22,332 bases of DNA from Acidobacteriota bacterium. Lineage in GTDB: Bacteria; Acidobacteriota; Terriglobia; Terriglobales; Acidobacteriaceae. Shown one piece after another: positions 1 to 6,810 of the stretch. Within the stretch, counting starts at the first letter, position 1; each line of letters starts with the position of its first letter. The notes under the pieces were generated by a model. That model was not told the DNA's origin, did no database searches, and saw only the letters and a list, made by a program, of their open reading frames with translations. The DNA lies in assembly GCA_021793595.1 (NCBI GenBank), contig JAJYSL010000052.1:1-22332 (forward strand), written 5' to 3'. The position numbers and the translations under genes are program-made.

Positions 1-162
1 GATCTCGTCGAGTGGAATATTTTGAAGTGCGTGGCTAGTTGACCTGCCCTTCGATTGTAGCGCTTGAGGCGGCCGCCGGGATGCCGTTGCCGCTTCGTCG
101 AGGAGCGGGAATTGTCTCCATTCCTCCGCGCGCGTTTTTCGGCGATTGCAGCGCTGCGAGGA

Positions 163-804
163 CTACTTTCGGCGGGAGTTTGCAGTGCCGTTCGGTTTAG
201 CCGTGGATTTTCTTTGCGATGACGCAGGCGACGTTTTCCGCTGCAACGGCTTCTTTTCGGACGTCTTTGCAAGCTTTGGCGGATTGTTCAGGGGTGAGGC
301 CGTTCGCGCGCGTTTCCTTTTTGCGCCGGGCTTTCGGCTTTTCTTTTTGGCGGTGGCTCGTTCCTTCGCGCGTTTCAGCGCCAGTCGCTTGCGTCGTCGC
401 AATTCTTCCGCGGAATACATGGAGCCACGACAGTTTTTCGCACCACAATTGCAAGGGGCCTCTTCATCGTCGCCGTCGTACAGGCAGTAGTCATAGCAAA
501 GCTCTTCGCCGGCTGCGATATCGCGGATGGCCATGATCCACACGCGCCCATCGATTTCCTCGGTCTCACAGTTCGCATCGCAGGAGTGGTTGATAAACAT
601 GCCGATGCCGTGGCCATCAATCACTTTAGATCCGTCGCCGATGCCGAATAAATACGTGATCGGCTTGTGCTCGTAGCGGCGGTCGGCCTCTTCTTTATCG
701 ATGATGGGGCCGGTGTATTCGACCACGCGAGTGCCTTTCGCGATGGGCGTGGTGGTGTAACATCCGGCGGCGTGGATCAAGGAGGAGCGAACAATGAGGC
801 CCAT
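163..804 (-). CDS. SET-domain protein-lysine methyltransferase with basic C-terminal tail
   Basis: A 213-residue protein that probably transfers methyl groups from S-adenosylmethionine to a protein lysine. The SET core spans about residues 3-109: an IHAAGCY/IAKG start, the NHSCDANC motif at 72-79 and GEELCYDY at 99-106, which together build the pseudoknot active site. A compact post-SET zinc motif (C118, C120, C125) follows. Residues 132-213 form a tail very rich in K, R, S, P and A, like histone H1 or bacterial Hc1-type proteins, with no predicted fold. The tail could bind DNA or be methylated by the enzyme itself. The start codon is the natural SET N-terminus but has no Shine-Dalgarno sequence; an extended -10 box lies about 25 bp upstream. 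The gene is divergent from the secreted TPR gene. The SET assignment is secure; the substrate is unknown. Confidence 0.93.
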   Translation of the reverse strand: MGLIVRSSLIHAAGCYTTTPIAKGTRVVEYTGPIIDKEEADRRYEHKPITYLFGIGDGSKVIDGHGIGMFINHSCDANCETEEIDGRVWIMAIRDIAAGEELCYDYCLYDGDDEEAPCNCGAKNCRGSMYSAEELRRRKRLALKRAKERATAKKKSRKPGAKRKRARTASPLNNPPKLAKTSEKKPLQRKTSPASSQRKSTAKPNGTANSRRK

Positions 805-828
805 ACGTATATTGGAAGCAGAACTTGG

Positions 829-837
829 AGTATAGCA
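829..837 (-). promoter_or_regulatory. Candidate extended -10 promoter of the SET gene
   Basis: On the minus strand the sequence reads TGCTATACT, a good extended -10 element (TGnTATAcT). No convincing -35 box lies 16-18 bp upstream. Transcription would begin near 822, leaving a leader of only about 18 nt before the SET start codon. This is inferred from sequence alone. Confidence 0.4.
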
Positions 838-915
838 GCCACGCAGTCTAGGATTTTTTTGGATCGGGCCGATTCACCTACCCAAATCGGCGGAAAAACG
901 TCCAGAATAGTAGGT

Positions 916-1833
916 ATGGAGAGTTTGAACGAGTCGCGCTGCAAGATTCCCATGCTGGTCGCCACGCTGCTGCTGTTTGCAACCGGGCTGGCGTGGGGGC
1001 AACAGAGCAGCCAGAGTCCTCCGCCCGATGCTCCGTCTGCGAACTCCCAAAAAAAATCGTCCCAGTCAGATTCTTCCGGCCCGACTAAGTCGGCGAAGCC
1101 ACAGGATTCAGCAAAGTCCGGATCCAAAGCAACACCAACCAACGATCCGGCCGCCAGCAATCCATTTCCTATGGCGCAGTCAGAGGCGGCGGCGAAGGCA
1201 GGCGCACAACCGGAGGCTCCACAGTCCACCGAGCCCATGCACAACAGTTCTTCTCCAAATCCGGGCATGCCATCACCCGCGACAACAAATCCAAGTCAAA
1301 AATCCGGGCAGTCTTCGCCGGCAACGGACAATCCGTTCCCCGAGGCGCAATCGAAAGCAGCGGCGAAGGGAGACGATAATCAAGGGGGTGCAGCAGGAAC
1401 CGGCAATTCTCAGGGGTCTGGAATTCCGCAGCCCGGTTCAGCCGCTTCCAAAGGTGGGTACAGTTCGAGCGATGCACATTTGCCGGACCCGGATGTGGGA
1501 GAGGGCAATCTCGGAAAACATCCGAGGTCGGACTCCTATACCCGTGATCAGACGCCGGATGGACGAGTCGACGACGACCTGAACACTGCGGATCTCTACA
1601 TGAAAAATGGGAATTATCGGGGCGGATACATGCGCTATCAGGATGCGCTTCAGTTTGATCCGACCAACGATACCGCGCTGTATGGGCTTGCCGATGCGCT
1701 TTGCAAGGAGAATCGAACCAGCGAGGCGATGGCGCACTTCAAAAGCTACGCAACCGACAATCCGCAGGGAAAGTATGCAAGGAAAGCGGAGAAGATGCTG
1801 GCCCATCCAGAAAAATGCATGCACAACCGTTGA
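916..1833 (+). CDS. Secreted TPR-repeat protein with long low-complexity linker
   Basis: A 305-residue exported protein of unknown role. Residues 1-28 form a signal peptide (basic start, hydrophobic stretch 13-26, likely cleavage after AWG). Residues 30-215 are a disordered linker rich in S, P, A, Q and N, containing two near-copies of a 13-residue unit (NPFPMAQSEAAAK at 82-94 and NPFPEAQSKAAAK at 139-151). Residues about 222-300 hold roughly two tetratricopeptide-type helix pairs (ADLYMKNGNYRGGYMRYQDALQ, then a second around 252-283), which normally bind proteins. The open frame extends upstream to 667, but that part overlaps the SET gene and lacks coding character. The ATG at 916 gives the proper signal peptide; 952 is an alternative. 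Its stop lies one base from the stop of the convergent prepilin peptidase gene. I cannot assign a specific function. Confidence 0.82.
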   Translation: MESLNESRCKIPMLVATLLLFATGLAWGQQSSQSPPPDAPSANSQKKSSQSDSSGPTKSAKPQDSAKSGSKATPTNDPAASNPFPMAQSEAAAKAGAQPEAPQSTEPMHNSSSPNPGMPSPATTNPSQKSGQSSPATDNPFPEAQSKAAAKGDDNQGGAAGTGNSQGSGIPQPGSAASKGGYSSSDAHLPDPDVGEGNLGKHPRSDSYTRDQTPDGRVDDDLNTADLYMKNGNYRGGYMRYQDALQFDPTNDTALYGLADALCKENRTSEAMAHFKSYATDNPQGKYARKAEKMLAHPEKCMHNR

Positions 1834-1834
1834 G

Positions 1835-2671
1835 CTAGTGGAAGCTTGACAGGTACCACGCGATCACGGGCCTTCCGATGAAAATGGCCGCGATCCCAGC
1901 GGCGGCGAGAAAACTTCCAAATGGAATGCGATCAGAGCCGCGAGCTCTGCGCAAGGTCAGTAGAACAACGGCGAACAGCGCTGCAGCCAGCACACCCACA
2001 AAGAGTGCAAATAATGTGACGGCAAGGCCGAAGAATGCGGCGATCATCGCCAGCAGTTTTACATCGCCGAGGCCGAGCCCTTCGCGGCGGCGTACGAGCC
2101 GGTACAGAGTCCACACCATCAACAGCAGCGCGGCGGAGATCGCCGCATCCCCCAGCACGTGCATCGCAACGCGCAAACGAAATTGATTTCCAGGCGTGAA
2201 CACTCGGAGTAGAAACGCGGCTGCAATTCCAGGCAACGTAAACGCATCGGGCAACAACATGGTTTGCCAATCCATGACGGTAAGGCCCAGCAGAAGAAAA
2301 CAGGCCACCGCGTCGACCAGCGTTTCCCAAGTGGCGCCCGTATGCAAAACACAGGCGACAAATAGCGTCGCCGTGCCGAGTTCCACCAGGGGATATTGCG
2401 GTGAGATCTTTGCCTTGCAATCGCGGCAGCGACCTCGCAGCCATAGCCAGCTGATGACCGGCACATTGTCCCGTGCGCGGATCGGCGCGCTGCAACGCAG
2501 GCAATGGGATGCCGGCGTCACGATCGATTGATGTGCGGGCAGGCGAGCAATGCAGACATTCAGAAAACTGCCAAACGTCAGGCCGGCAACAACGGCCGCC
2601 GTAATCAGTGCCCAAACGGGAATGGAAGCGAAAACAGACACGCAGCCGCAGTATACGCAGGGCGGCGCCAA
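1835..2671 (-). CDS. pilD: Prepilin peptidase (A24 family, PilD/GspO type)
   Basis: A 278-residue inner-membrane aspartic protease that cleaves type IV prepilin or type II secretion pseudopilin leaders and, in many members, N-methylates the new terminus. Diagnostic features are FGSFLNVC at 33-40, two zinc-type CxxC pairs (57-60 and 82-85), and the two catalytic aspartates D134 (in VMDWQ) and D203 (in GLGLGD). About seven or eight hydrophobic membrane segments follow. Length is normal for bifunctional family members. The longest frame begins at a TTG (2671) without a clear ribosome binding site; a GTG at 2641 is a plausible alternative, leaving FGSFLN close to the N-terminus as usual. No pilus or secretion genes lie nearby, so its substrates are encoded elsewhere. 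Family assignment is firm, the start is not. Confidence 0.92.
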   Translation of the reverse strand: MAPPCVYCGCVSVFASIPVWALITAAVVAGLTFGSFLNVCIARLPAHQSIVTPASHCLRCSAPIRARDNVPVISWLWLRGRCRDCKAKISPQYPLVELGTATLFVACVLHTGATWETLVDAVACFLLLGLTVMDWQTMLLPDAFTLPGIAAAFLLRVFTPGNQFRLRVAMHVLGDAAISAALLLMVWTLYRLVRRREGLGLGDVKLLAMIAAFFGLAVTLFALFVGVLAAALFAVVLLTLRRARGSDRIPFGSFLAAAGIAAIFIGRPVIAWYLSSFH

Positions 2672-2700
2672 TCTACTATGATGCGCTCGACCAGTCTAAG

Positions 2701-3585
2701 ATGTGGAACATGACCCCAACAGAAAATCGATCCTCCAAACGAGACGTTTCGGCGGTACCGGAGGCCTCTGCGCCGCAGTCAGCGTCACTGGAAAAATCCT
2801 TCGCACGCGCGGCGGCGATCATGGCGCAGCTGCGTGCTCCGGGCGGCTGTCCATGGGATCGCGAGCAGACCTTCGATTCCATCCGCAGGTACACGCTGGA
2901 AGAAACCTATGAAGTTCTCGATGCCATTGAGCGCAGGGACTGGGCTGGCCTGAAGGACGAGCTTGGAGATCTTTTGCTGCAGGTGTTGTTTTATGCCGAG
3001 ATGGCGCAGGAAGCGAAGCTGTTCACGCTTCAGGATGTGACGGATAACTTGAGCGAGAAATTGATCCGTCGTCATCCGCACGTGTTTGCGAATCGAGAGG
3101 GAGTAGAAACCTCCGCGCAAGTGCTTCAAAATTGGGAGCAGATTAAGAAATCTGAACGCGCGAATGTGGCAAGTGAACGCGAGGCTTCGCTGCTGGATGG
3201 GGTGCCGCGATCGTTGCCGGCGCTGATGGAGGCCAGCAAGCTGGGAAGTAAGGCAGCCTCGATCGGCTTCGACTGGCGTGAGGCGGCGCCGGTGCTCGAA
3301 AAGCTGCAGGAGGAATTGGACGAATTGCGGCAGGCGATAGCTTTTGGCGAAAAGAAGGCTCAAGAGGAAGAACTCGGCGATGTGTTGTTCACTGTCGTCA
3401 ACCTGGCGCGCAAATTAGGTGTGCAATCGGAGTTTGCGTTGCGCGCATCGAACGCAAAATTCCGGCGAAGATTCGCCGCCATGGAGTCTTCTGGGTCGTC
3501 GATAGCCGAACTTGGGCCGGAAGGACTGGAGAAACTGTGGGATCGTGCAAAAATGGACGAACGAAAGGGATCTGCCAGTGAGTGA
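2701..3585 (+). CDS. mazG: Nucleoside triphosphate pyrophosphohydrolase MazG
   Basis: A 294-residue cytoplasmic all-alpha NTP pyrophosphohydrolase, expected to hydrolyse (d)NTPs to NMP and pyrophosphate for nucleotide-pool cleansing. The N-terminal MazG domain shows GGCPWDREQTF at 48-58, the metal-binding LEETYEV at 66-72 and DELGDLLLQ at 86-94. A second, more divergent MazG repeat (EELDEL, then EEELGDVLF) occupies the C-terminal half, as in E. coli MazG (263 aa). A roughly 30-residue variable N-terminal extension precedes the core. The start at 2701 (or ATG 2710) was preferred over 2608, which would overlap the divergent prepilin peptidase gene. There is no good Shine-Dalgarno sequence. The downstream GNAT gene overlaps its last codons, so the two are probably co-translated. 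Confidence 0.95.
   Translation: MWNMTPTENRSSKRDVSAVPEASAPQSASLEKSFARAAAIMAQLRAPGGCPWDREQTFDSIRRYTLEETYEVLDAIERRDWAGLKDELGDLLLQVLFYAEMAQEAKLFTLQDVTDNLSEKLIRRHPHVFANREGVETSAQVLQNWEQIKKSERANVASEREASLLDGVPRSLPALMEASKLGSKAASIGFDWREAAPVLEKLQEELDELRQAIAFGEKKAQEEELGDVLFTVVNLARKLGVQSEFALRASNAKFRRRFAAMESSGSSIAELGPEGLEKLWDRAKMDERKGSASE
3565..3570 (+). promoter_or_regulatory. Ribosome binding site setting the GTG start of the GNAT gene
   Basis: AAGGGA lies 7 nt before GTG 3578, inside the end of mazG. It supports the GTG start over the upstream ATG at 3512, which lies deep in mazG. Confidence 0.55.
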
Positions 3586-4357
3586 AGCGGCTGAGACGAT
3601 TGAAGTTCGCAAGATAGTTTCCATTCCAGAGATGGAGGCATGTGTCCAATTGCAGCAGTCGGTTTGGCAGTTTCGCGATCTGGATATTGTTCCACGCAGA
3701 ATGTTCGCCGTGGCCAACGCAGTTGGCGGCCAGGTAATGGGCGCATGGGCTGCAGACAAACTGATCGGTTATGCGTTGGCGATTCCTGGGTTGCGCGACG
3801 GTCGACCGTATTTGCATTCGCACATGCTCGCTGTGGCGCAGGAATATCGAAACCGCGGCGTTGGAAAAATGCTAAAGCTTGCACAACGAGACGATGCGCT
3901 TGCGCGTGGAATCGAACTGATGGAATGGACGTTCGATCCATTGCAAGTAAAGAACGCATTTTTCAATATCGAAAAGCTGGGGGCGATCGTTCGACGCTAC
4001 ACCCCGGATTTTTATGGTGCTTCGACATCGCCATTGCATGGTAACCTTCCCACGGATCGACTTCACGCAGAGTGGTGGTTGCGCACTGCACGCGTGCGCG
4101 CGCTGATCGCAGGAGAAGATCTGCCGAAATACTTCATAAATGAAACTATAACTGTTACATATCGTCCCGCAGCCTCCGGTGGTACACTCCACCCACTCCC
4201 CCCGTTGGCGCTAGAATCATTAATGAAGCTCAGACGTGAATTCACCAAGGCTTTTTCTGCAGGACTCACCGTGTTGCGGTTTCAAATTCTGTCGGGGGAA
4301 TCGGCTTGCTACCAACTTGGTCGCTGGAACGAAATGGGTGAGACCGTTGGGAAGTAG
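3578..4357 (+). CDS. GNAT-family N-acyltransferase
   Basis: A 259-residue acyl-CoA-dependent transferase of the GNAT superfamily, resembling the group often annotated as 'predicted GNAT superfamily acetyltransferase' (COG3375-like; my recollection). The acyl-CoA pyrophosphate-binding loop is seen as YRNRGVGKML at 90-99, preceded by the beta4 strand HSHMLAV. The following TFDPLQVKNAFFNIEKLG and YGxxxSPLHGNLPTDRL stretches are typical of this longer subgroup. The GTG start overlaps the mazG stop by 8 bp and has its own ribosome binding site. The next gene, 68 bp downstream on the same strand, is an OSBS/N-succinylamino acid racemase-like enzyme. In characterised Firmicute systems a GNAT succinyltransferase is encoded next to such a racemase and succinylates D-amino acids. 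That substrate is inference here; the family call is solid. Confidence 0.88.
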   Translation: MSEAAETIEVRKIVSIPEMEACVQLQQSVWQFRDLDIVPRRMFAVANAVGGQVMGAWAADKLIGYALAIPGLRDGRPYLHSHMLAVAQEYRNRGVGKMLKLAQRDDALARGIELMEWTFDPLQVKNAFFNIEKLGAIVRRYTPDFYGASTSPLHGNLPTDRLHAEWWLRTARVRALIAGEDLPKYFINETITVTYRPAASGGTLHPLPPLALESLMKLRREFTKAFSAGLTVLRFQILSGESACYQLGRWNEMGETVGK

Positions 4358-4389
4358 CGTGGCGAGGAATCAAAACGCGGTGTGAGATT

Positions 4390-4403
4390 ATTGCGATCGC
4401 AAT
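4390..4403. promoter_or_regulatory. 14-bp perfect palindrome, candidate operator
   Basis: ATTGCGATCGCAAT is a perfect inverted repeat placed 10 bp upstream of the ribosome binding site of the racemase-like gene, in the only gap of the mazG-GNAT-racemase run. Position and symmetry suit a dimeric repressor or activator site. No regulator gene is visible nearby and function is unproven. Confidence 0.35.
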
Positions 4404-4413
4404 TGCAGGTTTC

Positions 4414-4420
4414 GGAGGAG
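4414..4420 (+). promoter_or_regulatory. Ribosome binding site deciding the GTG start of the racemase-like gene
   Basis: GGAGGAG is located 5 nt before GTG 4426, an optimal Shine-Dalgarno arrangement that fixes the translation start at a non-ATG codon. Confidence 0.75.
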
Positions 4421-4425
4421 CGTTT

Positions 4426-5583
4426 GTGAAGATTGAAAGTGTGGTTTTGCGCGAAATACGGATGCCACTGCTGCAGCCGTTTGAAACCAGTTTCGGGCGC
4501 ACCGCCGAGCGCCGCATTCTGCTGGTGGAAGTGCAGTCTGAAGGAGTGACCGGTTGGGGAGAGTGCACAGCCGGTGAGCATCCCAGTTTTAGCGGGGAGT
4601 GCACGGATACCGCTTGGTTGATGCTGACCAATGAATTGATTCCGGCGTTACTCCACGCAGAAATCGACTCGGCTGGAGCCTGCCCGAAGGCGATGAGCCA
4701 CGTGCGCGGAAATCGAATGGCGAAGGCTGCATTGGAAAATGCGGTCTGGGATGCCGAAAGTCAGCAGCTTGGAATTCCACTGTGGGAGCTGCTGGGTGGA
4801 GTGCGGAAGAAGATTCCATGCGGAGTTTCGCTCGGCATTCAGTCGTCGACTGAAAAGCTGATGGATATTATCGAAAAAGAACTGGCTGCGGGGTATCAGC
4901 GCATCAAGCTAAAGTGCAAACCGGGCCATGACGTGCTGATGTTCGAGGCAGTGCGCACGCGCTGGCCAGACATTGTGCTGAGCTGCGATGCCAACGGCTC
5001 CTACCGACTCAAGGACCAGGAGCTTCTGCGGTCGTTCGACGTCTTTAACATGCTAATGATTGAGCAGCCGCTCTGGCATAACGATTTTTATTTCCATGCC
5101 TTGCTGCAGCGTCAATTGGAGACGGCGATCTGCCTGGATGAATCCATTCGTAACCGGCGGGATGCGCTGGCGGCCATTGAAATGGAATCCTGTCGCATCA
5201 TCAACATCAAATTAGGCCGAGTCGGCGGTTTCAGTGAGGCGATCCGCGTCCACAACGTAACCGCGGAGCGTGGCATTCCCGCCTGGTGTGGGGGCATGCT
5301 GGAAACCGGGATCGGCCGCTCGCATAACATTGCGCTTTCTTCGCTGCAGAATTTCACCTTGCCCGGAGATGTTTCCGCCTCGGCCCGCTATTGGGAAGAG
5401 GATATTATCGAGCCTGCTGTGGAGGTGTCGCGCAAAGGAGAAATTGCGGTTCCTCAAATCCCAGGTCGTGGATTTGAAGTGAAGCGCGAGCGGGTTGAGA
5501 AACTGACCGTGCGCAGCGAACGCCTGCATGCGCGGAACAAAGCCCACGCCGAACCCGCAGCAGTGGTCAAGGCGCGGGCCTGA
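4426..5583 (+). CDS. menC: o-Succinylbenzoate synthase / N-succinylamino acid racemase (enolase superfamily)
   Basis: A 385-residue muconate-lactonizing-subgroup member of the enolase superfamily. Visible catalytic features are the KxK motif (K161, K163), the three metal ligands D188 (CDANGSY), E213 (IEQPL) and D238 (CLDES), and the opposite lysine K262 (NIKLGRVGG). The CGGMLETGIGRSHNIAL stretch (288-304) and LPGDVSASARYW downstream are characteristic of the OSBS/NAAAR branch that includes the Amycolatopsis and Geobacillus enzymes. Members either dehydrate SHCHC to o-succinylbenzoate for menaquinone, racemise N-succinyl amino acids, or do both. No other men gene is present, whereas a GNAT acyltransferase precedes it, which favours a racemase role; this is inference. 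About 30 extra residues, A/K/E-rich, trail the usual C-terminus. Confidence 0.9.
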   Translation: MKIESVVLREIRMPLLQPFETSFGRTAERRILLVEVQSEGVTGWGECTAGEHPSFSGECTDTAWLMLTNELIPALLHAEIDSAGACPKAMSHVRGNRMAKAALENAVWDAESQQLGIPLWELLGGVRKKIPCGVSLGIQSSTEKLMDIIEKELAAGYQRIKLKCKPGHDVLMFEAVRTRWPDIVLSCDANGSYRLKDQELLRSFDVFNMLMIEQPLWHNDFYFHALLQRQLETAICLDESIRNRRDALAAIEMESCRIINIKLGRVGGFSEAIRVHNVTAERGIPAWCGGMLETGIGRSHNIALSSLQNFTLPGDVSASARYWEEDIIEPAVEVSRKGEIAVPQIPGRGFEVKRERVEKLTVRSERLHARNKAHAEPAAVVKARA

Positions 5584-5626
5584 TTTTGATCTGCGCAGCC
5601 CCGTGACAACAAATCCTGCCGTGGGA

Positions 5627-6571
5627 TTAATTGGAATTCGATGGCGTCGTCGGAATTCCTGGCATGTGCAGCAGCCACTGAATCGCATCCGTATACTTCC
5701 ATCCAACTGGGACGAGGTGGTAGTCGGTCGCGGTTTCGTCCACCGCGACGCGCAACGACTTGAGCATGAGCGCCTTTCCTTTCATGTTCAAGCTGAGATG
5801 TGCAAGCTGCCAGCCGCACTCAGGCGTTTCCACCTGTTCGATGTCGATGGCTCCTCCAGGATAGAGAATGCCCAGGATTCCCCATCCATAATCCACCGTT
5901 CGAAAAATATGGCCTTCAATTCGAACCACACGCAAATCTGTCGGATCAATCCAGATTTCCCCGCGAATTCCCGTAAGGATTCGGGATTCGAATGAAGGCG
6001 GGGAAAAGTGCGGATTCGGCACAAACGTCATGCGTATGGCCGCTCCGTTTGGAGTCTCGACGGAGCCTTCGAATTGATTTAAGAACGCGTCGGGAAGCAG
6101 GCGCATTATCGCCGCAATTCGCGCGGCGTCGCGTTCTTCACTGCGGAGGCGGTGTTGTTGCGCCGCCGGATCGGACGCGAGTTTATGGAGACGCTGCAAC
6201 TCCGTTTGCGTTTGCGTCGCATTCAACGGCTGATTGTGGAGGGCGACCAGACGAGCCACCCCGCCTTGACTGGTCTCGACAATTTCTTTTGTTGTGTCGG
6301 TATTTCTGGTTGTCTTTCTCAGCAGATATCGAACCGGAGAACCATGACCGTAGGAATTCTTGAGTTCGTTTTCAATTGCAGCCTGCACGAAAGCGTGCGG
6401 ATCGGATTTTGCCAGGTTCCAGGCGGAAGAGTTTGCTGCGTTCACCGGAAGTTCGGACTGACCCCAGGCCCAAGAACAACCAAAGGTCAAAGTGAAGAGT
6501 AGTGCCCCCACGAGAAAGAGCGAGAGCCAAGGGCACCGGGCAGACGGCCGTCCAGGGAAACGATGTCGCAT
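5627..6571 (-). CDS. Secreted protein of unknown function (possible LolA-like fold)
   Basis: A 314-residue exported protein. The start at 6571 gives a clear signal peptide: basic residues to 12, hydrophobic 15-30, probable cleavage after AWG at residue 37. A cysteine at 32 sits in a poor lipobox (TFGC), so a lipoprotein is less likely. The mature part has a helical, charged region (about 45-170) and then beta-rich sequence, including GEIWIDPTDLRVVRIEGHIF, which recalls the antiparallel half-barrel of LolA/LppX-type lipid carriers. That resemblance is only by eye. The longer frame to 6661 places residues before the signal peptide and is less credible. The gene converges with the racemase-like gene and is divergent from the methyltransferase. 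I do not recognise a named family. Confidence 0.75.
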   Translation of the reverse strand: MRHRFPGRPSARCPWLSLFLVGALLFTLTFGCSWAWGQSELPVNAANSSAWNLAKSDPHAFVQAAIENELKNSYGHGSPVRYLLRKTTRNTDTTKEIVETSQGGVARLVALHNQPLNATQTQTELQRLHKLASDPAAQQHRLRSEERDAARIAAIMRLLPDAFLNQFEGSVETPNGAAIRMTFVPNPHFSPPSFESRILTGIRGEIWIDPTDLRVVRIEGHIFRTVDYGWGILGILYPGGAIDIEQVETPECGWQLAHLSLNMKGKALMLKSLRVAVDETATDYHLVPVGWKYTDAIQWLLHMPGIPTTPSNSN

Positions 6572-6810
6572 TCCGAAAAACTCACGAAGTCTTGCTCGCG
6601 GCCCTGCAACAGAAGGAGGCGCGGTTCCACTGCAGTCGGCATTCCTCAAGTGCAATGTCACCTCAGCTTTTTACAGTTTACGATATACATTGGAGACAAT
6701 GAGTCATACCGGGCCCATAGCTGTGCGACTCATGGTTGGAATCCGAAATGTCAGCGGTCAAGATTACAATTCGACTTTGATGGCGGATGGAAAGTGGAGA
6801 TGAGATTAAG

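Noticed and set aside
1..42. Open plus-strand codons DLVEWNILKCVAS ending in TGA, possibly the C-terminus of a gene to the left.
   Set aside because: Only 13 codons are visible, too few to show coding character. The rest of 1-162 has no gene, and no clear terminator.
667..915. N-terminal extension of the secreted TPR protein frame.
   Set aside because: It overlaps the SET gene on the other strand, lies before a good signal peptide, and has no family-like sequence.
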